Assembly: GCA_025201805.1 (NCBI GenBank)
Contig: MU619282.1
Span: 132,726 to 155,592 of the forward strand
Direction of reading: 5' to 3'
Source: Parasitella parasitica
Taxonomy: Eukaryota; Mucoromycota; Mucoromycetes; Mucorales; Mucoraceae
Length of the DNA: 22,867 bases
Part shown: positions 1 to 9,430 of the stretch, one piece after another
How the letters are laid out: every line of letters begins with the position of its first letter
Numbering within the stretch: the first letter of the stretch is position 1
Translations under genes and position numbers: made by a program
Notes under the pieces: generated by a model
What the model was told of the DNA's origin: nothing
Seen by the model: the letters and a program-made list of their open reading frames with translations, nothing else
Database searches by the model: none

Positions 1-2
1 GT

Positions 3-269
3 GGGGAGACGTTAGATATATGCTTCATAGACGAGTACCTAACAAGCCAAGTTTGCAACATCTGTAAAGAACGCAATTTGGAAAATGTTACAACGGCCAA
101 GTCAGTGCAAAGAGTACATACCGTATTGCAGTATCAGCAAAACACTTGTAATACGGTATGGAATCGCGACATAATGGCTGCAAATAACATATTGGACATC
201 TTTCTCTTCGCTGTATTCAATAACAACGAGCGTCCAGACATATTTAAGCGACACACCTCACCCGTATGA
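3..269 (+). CDS. C-terminal fragment of a Fanzor/TnpB-like RNA-guided endonuclease (partial, cut by window edge)
   Basis: The frame is open from the window edge to a TGA at 267-269 (88 codons). It carries the hallmark end of the TnpB/Fanzor family: a DEYLTSQVCNIC stretch (first CxxC of a zinc ribbon) followed by CNTVWNRDIMAANNI, where WNRDxxAAxNI is the RuvC-III motif and its Asp is catalytic in the family. The tail NNNERPDIFKR resembles tails of mucoralean copies. Family knowledge: Fanzors are eukaryotic RNA-guided DNA nucleases carried by transposons. The second zinc pair appears damaged: where a Cys is expected in VL-x-C-x4-C there is Tyr (VLQYQQNTC). That suggests a decaying copy, although no stop interrupts the visible part. 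The N-terminus and RuvC-I/II lie outside the window. The family is fairly sure; activity is unknown. Confidence 0.75.
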   Translation, partial: GETLDICFIDEYLTSQVCNICKERNLENVTTAKSVQRVHTVLQYQQNTCNTVWNRDIMAANNILDIFLFAVFNNNERPDIFKRHTSPV

Positions 270-930
270 TTGATATAACTCTCTCATACTCCTTACAGAT
301 GTAAGTATATATACATTCTAAACTTCAGTCAATATCCTAACCATTATTTTCTTTTTACCCAAGTTTTTCTGCTTTTCTAAGGTAAATTCATGATCATACT
401 ATAATACCATCAAAAACCAACTTAAATTGTCTAATTTCCATTTTTACTTTTTCCACAATAGGTAAGATAATGGTCCAATAATTAACTCTGATTCGTCTAA
501 AATAATTTCTTTTTTATCTGAAAATAATTATTTTGTTTTCCAAAATAGGTAAGCTTTTTGTCTAAATATTAATTTCAATTCGTCCAGAAAAAAATTAACA
601 TCGTCTGAATTTAAAGTAGAAAAACTGTAATTTGTTGTAATGTCATCCTAGCTAAACGCTCTCTGATTGGCTAATTATTCCATATAAAATGAAAAATTTT
701 CCAAACAATTTTTCGATTACCAAATTTGGAAATTAGCCATCAGGTGATTGAGTTTCTAAAATTGGAGATTTAAACCGTCAAGAATGTTTACTTCATGTAA
801 AAGGCAACTAAAGTAATAAATAGATCAGAGTATATTCCCTGAGTATTGGATCCCTCGTTAATCTCATCAGAGGCTTGATGGTGATCAACTTGGCATTGCA
901 AATACTGCATCCATATTTTTTTAGTTTTTT
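270..930. other. AT-rich gene-free stretch after the Fanzor fragment
   Basis: I see no coding sequence here. It contains the 87-bp tandem repeat listed separately and a short palindrome (arms at 691-698 and 707-714). By position it would include the right end of any Fanzor-carrying element, but I cannot identify a terminal inverted repeat or target-site duplication. Confidence 0.5.
449..622. repeat. imperfect tandem repeat, two copies of 87 bp
   Basis: Copy 1 (449-535) and copy 2 (536-622) keep the same order and spacing of several blocks: ttttccacaataggtaag versus ttttccaaaataggtaag, attcgtct versus attcgtcc, and a shared tctgaa block, each exactly 87 bp apart. The stretches between blocks have diverged. 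A weaker third resemblance (an aaggtaa block at 379) may lie upstream. The repeat is non-coding and sits about 180 bp after the Fanzor stop codon. Confidence 0.6.
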
Positions 931-936
931 TTTATT
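931..936 (-). terminator. poly(A) signal of CHO2
   Basis: AATAAA on the minus strand, 30 nt downstream of the CHO2 stop codon and followed by an A/T-rich tract. Confidence 0.5.
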
Positions 937-965
937 TTCCCAGTAGATGTTGCTCCTGCAACATT

Positions 966-3900
966 TCAAGGCGTTGCATGACTCTCAAAAATATCATAAG
1001 AGTCGTCCGACTTTGAGCTCTGCTGCATGGCAATAGCAATAGGATGCATACTATTATCTAAAACAGCACTTGAAGGGGATGTGGATAAAGATTTCCTGAA
1101 AGAAATTGAAACAGTAGAAGGCCTCTTTCTTATCTGCTGTTGGTTTGAAAAGGGTGATAAAGCATTCAAAGCATGTTGGATCTATAGATTTTGCGAGTTG
1201 AGTATATATATCTGGATAACGGTACTTTATAGAAGACTTACTCTTTTGGCTAATCGACTAACCTGAATATCAGCCACAATCACCTCCCAAGCAAACTCGA
1301 TGCCAAATACCAATTTGATAACATGCGCAACCTTTTTAGCAGTATGTTCGTCTAGGTAACTGTAATCGTCAATAGGTGACATTGGCATTTTGACGGGATC
1401 ATTATCTAAAACATTTTGTACAAGTCTCAAAAGCAAAAGCTGGATGGCGTCCTCGTCGTCTGGATCCGGCATAGGCGGTGCAGTTATCTCAAATGGTATA
1501 CTTCTTGCCATTACCTTGTGCTTGTTGTTATGATGGTATCGGATCTCATAGGTGCCTTCACGCCAGGGTAACTTGGAACCACTAAATACAACGCTGCTGT
1601 GCGTCTTGATTGGTATTTCAGGAGGAAATACAGCCACTCTTTCGCCCTCGTCTTGTGTGAAGTCTACGTTGGTCCAATACCATTTACCGTATGAGCTTAC
1701 TGACGTGGTTTGTTTGCTAGGATTTGACGTGATGCGATAGATGCCAACCCAATCCTTGGACCCATGATATTCAGGAGCAATCCAATCTACCTTGATGCGC
1801 TCACCAATGACGAAACTATTGTGTGCCAGTTCGTTTGTGGGTCGGAAATGAGACAGTGTTAAACCATAAGCTTCATCACTACTGCTACTATTGTTGTCTG
1901 CATCATCGTCACTGGAAGTAGAGATAGAAGGATGTGGTTTGTTATCAGTAAATACTTTTTCGACCTTGGCGATTGTTTCATTGATAGCATTATCGAGTCC
2001 AACATTGGGTGCTTGTTCGTGGACAAACTTTGCGATTTCTTGCTGAACACTGACTGGCAAATTTTTGGGTATGGTTTGAGCAGCATGTCGCAATGTCTTG
2101 GTTAAACCGGCTTCCTTACGAATTTCATCACCATACAATTTTTGCATGTGAGGACGTTCAACGAGCTGCAGGAACAACACGTTTGAAATCTGAGAAAATA
2201 AGGCCAATCCAAATGTATAATGGCTGTAGGTGATCAAGCTGAATCCCCAGAATGCAGCATGGCCCATAATCTTTTCGGGGTTGTTGAGAAATCGATAAAT
2301 TCCAGTGTATAAAAGTCGAGTAGGATGATCATCCATAAAGAAATCTCCATAAAACCAACCAAAATCACCTAGTACTTCGTAGGTAGACACGGATGTCCAG
2401 ATATGCAAACAAACAAATGCCTGTAATATATAAAGTCTTAGTAATCCTCCATTAACAATGCATGTTTACACTCACTAAGCCCAGCGTATGTCTTAATAAT
2501 GTCATGCCATACGTCCAGTCAGTTGGCAGTGAGTATAGCTTGAAACAGAGCGTGATAAAAGAAACATAGGTCATACAAGATGATAAATTATAGATGCTAC
2601 AATACGGAGAGTTAACTCCTGTCACTCTTTTAGCGAAAAACACACCGCATACCTTTTCCAATTCTGAAATGCTTCATTCACTCCTCCACCCCATTTCACA
2701 AAATGTCTAGTGAAAAACTTGTTTTTAGACTGAGCATACAGTAGCCAGCCTAATCCAGCCGAATGAAATAAACGCCAGAACATGGCTTGTAACACTGCAT
2801 AGATTGTACCACATTTGCCTTGCACAAGAAACGGTGTGACAGCGGCATAAACCATGACCAGACCTGATGCCAAATCACTTGATTGACATAAATCAAAGTT
2901 CTTGAAAACAATCAAATCTCGGCGAAAGTAATTACTATAGCTGTTTATCGATAAAACAGACTTGATCAAGGTGGTGGCATCATCGTCTAGAGATTCGTTA
3001 ACAATAGGCTGGCGCTTTGGAGCTGCAGGAGGGTTGTAGGTTTTCTCAATGTCTGTGTTGACAACATACAAAAGCGTTAGTATTGCTTACTAATAATCCA
3101 CAATGTACACCCACGTGGAGTTTCCACCAAGACCAAAAAAGCCATCTGCAGGATATGCGCAAGAATGCTGACAAACAAGACAGTATAACTCGCACAAATC
3201 AAGGAAATACCATAGTAGCCAATATAGCCTACAGAGTACATGGGATGAGGGGCCATTTCAAATACACCGTCAAACGTCAAAGATTGCTCGATCAAGAAGA
3301 AAAAGTCTCCCCAATACCAAGCGAAATCCTTCACAACTCGCTGTGCATCCAATTTCACCCAAATGTTGAACAAGATCAAAAATATACCACCGATCCAACG
3401 CAATTGTTCGTCAATAAAGAAAGATGATTGCGGACTTGTGTTGAACCAAGCGATAGCAAAGCAAACGTACGAGCCAAAATCATTCATCAAGATCAAATCT
3501 ACCAATTGACGAAACAGCAGCCATGTGTTGTACTCGATAGGACTCGAATCAAAGTCGTAATCTTTGTGCATCTTCATTGATAGCTGCATTTTAAGCCATT
3601 TTCTCCACTTTGGATTCTCAAAAACACGATGCTTTTTCACCAATTTGACTAGACCTCGTTTATCGCTCTGATACTTTAACAAGATGCCCAGTCCAACGTT
3701 ATATCCAAACCTCCAAAACAAGAATAGTGCCAAAAACAGATACTGAGACGTTTTGCGAGGCAGGATGAAAAGTAGTGTAATTTCACACATAAGAATAGCC
3801 AGTGTCACAATATCAAATAAACTCTTGGGTTCCTTGGGATCCATCAGCGATTGCACCATCTCTCTTGTTACGGGAACGCGAAACACTACACGTTGCATTT

Positions 3901-4093
3901 GTCAGATCAGTTTTGTATTCATTATCAAGCCAAGCTGTGAAAAATAAAAACCTGTGCCATCTGGAGTTTTTCCTTTCGAATTGCTGTTGTCTTTGGCAGT
4001 GTTGATATCAGCTGATTTTACTCTACTTGTTGAAGTAGCTGTAGTCTTGACTGAAGGTTTGAGCTTCCTGTTTCTTAGAGCAGCCTTCTCCAT
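966..4093 (-). CDS. CHO2: phosphatidylethanolamine N-methyltransferase (PE to phosphatidyl-N-monomethylethanolamine)
   Basis: Integral ER-membrane enzyme making the first S-adenosylmethionine-dependent methylation of phosphatidylethanolamine on the way to phosphatidylcholine. Deduced exons: 4093-3952, 3885-3115, 3052-2653, 2596-2476, 2420-1242, 1181-966 (942 aa). The five introns are 55-66 nt and all junctions keep frame. The start is the ATG of MEKAALRNRK; the family signature GKTPDGT|VFRVP spans intron 1. The first membrane methyltransferase repeat contains HPMYSVGYIGYYG (about residues 261-273). After intron 2 follows HIEKTYN, then a second repeat with YEVLGDFGWFYGDFF (492-506) and RFLNNPEKIMG (521-531). 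A soluble C-terminal region, including GERIKVDWIAPEYHGSKDW, ends in the conserved FGIEFAWEVIVAD. Intron 2 has a perfect TACTAAC branch site. The last exon (Ser-rich tail) is the least certain. It is divergent from the arrestin gene. Confidence 0.93.
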
Positions 4094-4803
4094 TGTTGAA
4101 ATGAATTGAAGACTAGTTGTATATTTTTGTTGAAAAAATTCACGATATACAAAAGGAAGAATGAAATTAAAACGAGGCCAATCCTGTTTATGCAAATATT
4201 TAGCCAGTAAGAACCAACTATTATTTGACATGTTCATTAATCCATGTCATTGGAGACAATTTTGTCGTATTGGAAAATCCCGTTTTCAAGAAAGTGCCAT
4301 CTTTTATTATATAAGCATAACTGCATACAAAACAATTGTTTAAAAGATCATCAAAGAATTTTCTTGAGCCTTAATAAGATGCGGGATCCTGGGAAATAGC
4401 ATACTTACATGCCTCCTTTATATACTCGATGTGTATTTTCCACTTTCATAATACAGGCCCTATGAGCAGGATTTTACATAATGACGCTGTCTCTCTTAGT
4501 ATGAACTGAGTAAATAACAATGTCCTCGATAAGATCAGCATTAGACTCATCGTTAGTGTATTTTGCTAGCACGCAACGTAAAAACTGTCTGTGCGAGCAT
4601 ACAAAATGTTGAAACTGAGCTGAATATACTATGGAGCACAAGGGGAACGGACGAATGTAATCCCATAAATCTTTTGAACTAGACTCTCCGTTTAGAACAT
4701 TGTATCTAAAAAAAGATCTAAAAAATTTCTTTAAATGAATCCCGCATGATTATAAAACGATACAAGATCCGTAATTTTGGGTTTCTTTTTCGCTTCCATC
4801 AAA
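4094..4803. other. divergent promoter region between CHO2 and the arrestin gene
   Basis: About 710 bp between two start codons on opposite strands, with no convincing ORF. The frame open leftward from 4237 on the minus strand is the CHO2 5' region read through intron 1. I did not recognise an inositol/choline response element. Confidence 0.6.
4751..4757 (+). promoter_or_regulatory. TATA box of the arrestin gene
   Basis: TATAAAA, 53 nt upstream of the arrestin ATG, in a suitable position for a short 5' leader. Confidence 0.5.
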
Positions 4804-6018
4804 ATGTCGCATCAACTTAAAATACATGTAGAAAACACTACCCTAATACTGCAGGGAAATCCAGAAGAATCAGTCGGCTGCGTATTAAGAGGTTGTCTTT
4901 TGCTCAATGTCAAGGAAACAATCAAGATCAGATCGATCACGATGAATTTGTCAGGCAAAATAAAATTACAGTGGAGTGAACGCAACCACCAACACAAGAA
5001 GGAATTTACTGTGCTAGAAAACAACTGGAGCTTCTTGTCGCATCAGAAGAAAGTACATGTATTAACTCCCAATGTATACAAATACCCATTTGAGTTCATT
5101 CTTCCTGGCAGCCTGCCTGAATCCATTGACTCATATTCGTACGGCTCTGTTCTATACAAGCTAAAGGCTATTGTTGACCGACCAGCTTTCTCTCCCAACT
5201 TCATTGATCGCCAGGCTCTTCGAATTGCTCGCCACAGCATCCCAGCTTACCACATGTCAAATCTACCCATGCAAATCTCAAATGAGTGGGCCAACAAGAT
5301 TGATTATCGAATTACAGTGCCTAAAAAGATCTACAGCCGTGGAGAGCAAATCCCAATTGACTTTTCGCTTGTGCCAAAGCCAAACTCTGATAGGCTCCAT
5401 GTGCGCTACTTGTCTTGCTTTCTCAAGGAATACACAACTTTTGTGCAAGGTGCCACCGATAGCAACACTCACACAGAATCACGAATTATTCGCTTCTTCA
5501 GGGATGAATCGTTTCCTTCCGAAGGGTTACACTGGAATAAATCAGTAGTCATGACAGTTCCACATTCATTCGATTCGATACAATGTGATACACATAACCA
5601 ATTCTTCAAAATAGAACACAAGCTCAAGTTCACAATGTCCTTAATCAACGGACGAGGGGATCTGTCAGAATTGCGAGCAACAATACCAATTGACATTGTA
5701 GCTCAAAGAATTGAACAACTACAAGAAGATGACGAACTACCAACATACGAAAACGCCTGGAGATCGGCACCATACCCTCCCTTGCCATATCTGGATTCTA
5801 GTTCTCCCCACTCACCAATGGATGATCCGTTTCCGGTCACCCCATCTCACCAAACCCATAGCGACAGAACGGATGATTATTTTGGTTATCAACCGCCTAG
5901 TCAAGTCTGTAGCGGTTCTGATTTGCCATCGTATCATTCACTTGTTTTTTCGACACCTCTTGCCTTGATCGATGAAAATAACAGTCTACCCTCTTATGAA
6001 AATAACAGCTACCGCTGA
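4804..6018 (+). CDS. alpha-arrestin (arrestin-related trafficking adaptor)
   Basis: Intronless, 404 aa. The start chosen is the ATG of MSHQLKIHVEN; the open frame runs a little further upstream but has no other ATG. Residues ~3-140 form an arrestin-N domain: GCVLRGCLLLNVKETIKI, SITMNLSGKIKLQW, KYPFEFILPGSLPESI and YGSVLYKLKAIVDRP. Residues ~165-305 form an arrestin-C domain: NKIDYRITVPKKIYSRGEQIPI through IEHKLKFTMSL. The Pro/Ser-rich tail holds three LPxY motifs: LPTY (312-315), LPSY (374-377) and LPSY (395-398). Family knowledge: fungal alpha-arrestins recruit Rsp5/NEDD4-type ubiquitin ligases through PY motifs and target plasma-membrane transporters for endocytosis. The cargo cannot be read from the sequence. 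It is shorter than many yeast ARTs. A TATA box at 4751 and an AATAAA at 6238 frame the gene. Confidence 0.9.
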   Translation: MSHQLKIHVENTTLILQGNPEESVGCVLRGCLLLNVKETIKIRSITMNLSGKIKLQWSERNHQHKKEFTVLENNWSFLSHQKKVHVLTPNVYKYPFEFILPGSLPESIDSYSYGSVLYKLKAIVDRPAFSPNFIDRQALRIARHSIPAYHMSNLPMQISNEWANKIDYRITVPKKIYSRGEQIPIDFSLVPKPNSDRLHVRYLSCFLKEYTTFVQGATDSNTHTESRIIRFFRDESFPSEGLHWNKSVVMTVPHSFDSIQCDTHNQFFKIEHKLKFTMSLINGRGDLSELRATIPIDIVAQRIEQLQEDDELPTYENAWRSAPYPPLPYLDSSSPHSPMDDPFPVTPSHQTHSDRTDDYFGYQPPSQVCSGSDLPSYHSLVFSTPLALIDENNSLPSYENNSYR

Positions 6019-6237
6019 AAGTGACAATTCGAGGCAACTTGACTAACAGATACCAGCACTACAGCCGTTAAATAGTTGGGTTAATGGTTTGAAAATTCAA
6101 TCATTAAAAATTTAAAAATAATACACGTATGTGATATACACAGAATTGATGAAAGATTTAGATTGTAATTTGAGCCAAGAAATGTTGTATTGCTTGCCAA
6201 ATGTTTAAAGTATCTTCAAATTACACACTTTAACATT

Positions 6238-6243
6238 AATAAA
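6238..6243 (+). terminator. poly(A) signal of the arrestin gene
   Basis: AATAAA on the plus strand, about 220 nt after the arrestin stop codon. It is the first perfect match downstream. Confidence 0.45.
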
Positions 6244-7362
6244 ATAAGATGTAAGGAGTGATCAAAAAGAATATTCGTTTGGCTGATTTAATAGCTGACA
6301 TTGCACAATATCCTTAGAAGGCAAACACGCTAACATGGCTTCAAGAACCCCACTCTTGGAGTATATTACCAAGGTCGAAGAGGCCTAAATGGAACCCAGC
6401 CTATTACTACTGACATGGTACCGAAACATAGGGAAAAAAACAACGAATGTGCCTCCGTAGCATTCCCAAACTATATATTTTGATAGGAAAAAGAGAAAGC
6501 GTAGATGGCGAAAAATCCAGATGGAAGAGGCATAGGCTGTACGAGTGTCGTTGATCGCTTTTACGAATGACGAGTTCGCAATAGTATACTCAAACCTTCA
6601 CAATGATAATATTTGTTTTACAGAAGAAGCAGCAAGTTTTTGGTATACGAAAAAAGTGATTCTTGTCGACCATTTAGTTATGTGAAGCATTTTTTCGTAA
6701 ACAATATGACATTGAAGTATTTGATAATGTTAGTAATAAATAATCACTTTACATTTGATAAGCTGTCATTCAAGGATGCATTGTAAAATTTTATTTGAAA
6801 AAATCATGAGAAAGAACATTTGCTTTGTCCCCAGTCATTTAATGTTAACTCCATATTGTGCTCATCTTTCATTCAAGAGTGTGGACAGTAAAGAAACACA
6901 TATTAGCAGCACCCGTGCAGACGAGCTCAATGAACAAGTGTTTTCACCAACCTCACGAAGCCCTCCATTATTTTATTTTGAAAAAAAAAATTAAACCGGT
7001 CTAACCCTTGTTATTTAATGCCATAGTTTGTATAAAAGCATATTCACAATATTCGTATTGGCTTTTAAAAGCGACAAATGGCTTGAACGATGGATATAAC
7101 CATGGTAAATATAAGGCTTTGTTACACCTGCTCCTCCAGCCAAGCTTGAAATTGTTAGTGCGATTCAAAGTAAATCGTATATGATGTTTAAGAGATATTA
7201 CCCGATAATGCAGCCGTGGACTAATGTTAACTTTGTTAAACAAAGTAACAATTGTCTTTTCTGATAGCAATGAAATATAATTCAGCAAATCATTATATTG
7301 AAAAATTAACTTTAATTGCAACGCACTGTTTCATATAAGAAGCTTTAAACATGTCGTTACAT
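6244..7362. other. gene-free stretch between convergent genes
   Basis: Open frames here (plus strand 6755-6994; minus strand 7001-7321) lack good ATG starts or any family resemblance, and I treat them as chance. Part of 6750-7150 reads in pieces of plausible amino-acid sequence in shifting frames, which could be an old decayed insertion, but nothing is recognisable. Confidence 0.4.
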
Positions 7363-7884
7363 TTATACAACCTTGAATTCTTGATCAAAGTCAGGAGATA
7401 ATAGATAAGTAGTTTTGGCGACAATAGGCCATCCTTCAGAGTAATGCAGGTAAAGGAAGTAGGTGTTTGAAAGACCAAACAAAAGTATAAGAACCCAGTA
7501 AACAAATTTGAGTGTCCCAACAACACATTTTGCCAATCCTTGAAAGAGGACCACTATAGCAATCACTAGAATATACCATTTGCGCTGCCTGGCTTCTGGC
7601 CCAGGATTTTCTTCTCGGTCATTCTCAAATAGAGGAACGGCAGTACGAATCCCTTGACAACTTCGATTTTTTTTTCTATGGATGGCCAATCCCTTGGCTC
7701 CTCTGAGGCCTGTCCGCCCACAAAAAGTACATGCTGCTTTTTTTATATTGGTCATATAAATCAATACTCATATCAAAGTTGCAAAGGTAATCAGCATACC
7801 TAATAAAACTGGTTTTGGCTTGAAAACTTGCGCTTCTTGCTGTTGTTGGCCCTGCTCTACTGGCTGCTCCTGACTATTGCCCAT
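7363..7884 (-). CDS. small CCHC-type zinc-finger / two-helix membrane protein, unknown function
   Basis: Not recognised. Deduced exons 7884-7800 and 7736-7363 (152 aa), with a 63-nt intron starting GTATGC. Splicing joins an ATG exon (MGNSQEQPVEQG, Gln-rich, ending KPKPVLL) in frame to AACTFCGRTGLRGAKGLAIH. The MGN start could be an N-myristoylation signal (Gly2), although residue 6 is Glu rather than the favoured Ser/Thr. Residues ~31-54 form a C-x2-C-x12-H-x5-C finger resembling fingers in some retroelement and nucleic-acid-binding proteins. A charged linker (ENDREENPGPEARQRK) precedes two hydrophobic segments, YILVIAIVVLFQGLAKCVV and FVYWVLILLFGLSNTYFLYL. The last exon might instead splice near 7368 (an EFK|GTTGTA donor), changing only the extreme C-terminus. 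Combining a finger with membrane helices is odd. I am fairly sure it is a gene. Confidence 0.6.
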
Positions 7885-8754
7885 CTATTGTGATGGTTTC
7901 TTCTTGTTCCAGAGCTTCCCCTCTTTTTAAATACTTTTTGTTCGGCAACAATCAATGTATTATGAAAAGTTTAATATAATGGACATCGCTTATTTGCATA
8001 TATACTCTTTGTTCCTCTAATTTGATATTACTTGATTTATTAATAACCAGCTTCTTAACGGACAAAACGAGTATATTTCATTTAATATCGTATATTAATA
8101 TATAGTCGCGCTAATTTTAATCAATCTAAATTGTTAGGAAATTTAGCTACCAATTTAATGACATAGCAGTTACGGATTGATATTTCAGAGTGGTTATAAA
8201 TCATATTATCAGACATTTGTACCCACGGACAGAGAGAGTGATATGTGCAAGTAGCCGTATCATACATTTGTGGGCTATATAGTAATTGATGTTGATGTGG
8301 TGCACATACTTTGCATTTGTCAAACATTAAATAAAACAAGCTTTTTCTTTCGTAAATTTAATTTTACATTTTTCTACATGCAAACCTCTCTAGCGTATAT
8401 TTATTTATACCGTATTATACCGTACTATTGAAAAGTATGCCCTAGTTTTTACAGTCAGCAAACAGACTATCTGTCAGTTTATAACTAATACACATTATTG
8501 TATTCACCAAAAATCGTACATATCAATAGATAAACTTCTTATCAGATTTCTTTAGTATTTTGAGAACAATAGCTGTACTATCGTCATTTATAGTAAATGT
8601 TCAGGAAATAAGCTTCCCCAAATTGATGTTGTTATGAGAGAAGCCTATCATATCAATCTATTTTAAAATACACTTATTATTCATTAAATCGAGTGAAGTT
8701 TTGAGATATATTTTTGTGCGGTAAATGTCTGATTCATCTGCTTATAGTTGTAAT
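7885..8754. other. AT-rich intergenic stretch
   Basis: No supported gene. It would hold the promoter of the small zinc-finger gene and the 3' region of the next gene. There is a 12-bp palindrome (tatattaatata, 8091-8102) and short repeated tataccgta words near 8410. The 72-codon frame at 8121-8339 has no family resemblance. Confidence 0.5.
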
Positions 8755-8760
8755 TTTATT
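8755..8760 (-). terminator. poly(A) signal of the 185-aa orphan gene
   Basis: AATAAA on the minus strand, 52 nt after the stop codon of the gene ending at 8812. Confidence 0.45.
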
Positions 8761-8811
8761 TAATCTGTGTGCATTCAGTATACAAGCAAACGCTCCAGAT
8801 ATTATGTAGGT

Positions 8812-9369
8812 TTACAATTTAGTTGATTCGTTTTTTTTTTTTGAAAGTCTAGAACGTTTATAACAGGTTTGTTTGCAGTTTTTTGGCTTGATTAGAGCAG
8901 CATTAACTTGTAGGGCTTCTTGCTTGATGATATCGTTATTAAGCTCTTGAGAATAATCAATAAACTCATATTCTTGTCTATCAAGTCTTTCTTGTTGATA
9001 GGAAGACATAATACCGTAGACATTGCGAGGGTTTTCGTATATGCCAGGCATACAAGTAGTCATAGCAGTGGCCAAATCAAATTGCATAGCATCTTTAGCT
9101 TGCTGGGCAGAAGAAAATGGAACCTTTGAAAAATACCCAACTTGCACAGCCTTTTGAATGCGCTCAACAACTACTATATAATCAAGTTCAAAAGCAAAGG
9201 CATCATCAGGATCACAAAAAGCCCCCAAAATTTCATATGCTTTGGTACCGGTGGTAGGCAAGGTTTTTTGGAAAGCGTGAGCAGCGGAAAAGGCAGCCGA
9301 GTTGTAAACTTGTTTGACAATAGTACCAAGGAAGGAGAAAAGCTTGCTTTTAAGAGAGGCAAAGAGCAT
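8812..9369 (-). CDS. hypothetical protein, 185 aa
   Basis: Not recognised. Single exon starting at the ATG of MLFASLKSKLFSFLGTIV; the frame is open further upstream but without another ATG. A TATATAAA sits 52 nt before this ATG and an AATAAA 52 nt after the stop, so the gene looks complete and expressed. The N-terminal ~35 residues are amphipathic and poor in acids, so a targeting role is possible. The middle (FCDPDDAFAFELDYIVVVERIQKA) looks globular. Residues ~100-150 are rich in Gln/Tyr/Glu (SSYQQERLDRQEYEF), and the C-terminus is strongly basic with two Cys (KNCKQTCYKRSRLSKKK). No motif allows a function to be named. The neighbouring genes on either side are unrelated. Confidence 0.6.
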   Translation of the reverse strand: MLFASLKSKLFSFLGTIVKQVYNSAAFSAAHAFQKTLPTTGTKAYEILGAFCDPDDAFAFELDYIVVVERIQKAVQVGYFSKVPFSSAQQAKDAMQFDLATAMTTCMPGIYENPRNVYGIMSSYQQERLDRQEYEFIDYSQELNNDIIKQEALQVNAALIKPKNCKQTCYKRSRLSKKKNESTKL

Positions 9370-9420
9370 GTGAAGAATGAAATAAAGTGTCGAACTGTAT
9401 AAAAATATAAATCTCACTCT

Positions 9421-9428
9421 TTTATATA
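9421..9428 (-). promoter_or_regulatory. TATA box of the 185-aa orphan gene
   Basis: TATATAAA on the minus strand, 52 nt upstream of the ATG at 9369. Confidence 0.5.
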
Positions 9429-9430
9429 CC

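Noticed and set aside
3902-4237. 111-codon minus-strand frame as a separate gene
   Set aside because: Its internal ATG at 4093 is the CHO2 start, and the frame simply runs into CHO2 intron 1.
6755-6994. 79-codon plus-strand frame
   Set aside because: No recognisable motif, no convincing promoter, and the frame ends in an A-run. Likely chance.
7001-7321. Minus-strand frame of about 106 codons downstream of the zinc-finger gene
   Set aside because: No internal ATG near its start, no family signal and AT-rich composition. At most it could supply an alternative last exon to the upstream gene.
8121-8339. 72-codon minus-strand frame
   Set aside because: Short, no family resemblance, and in AT-rich intergenic DNA.
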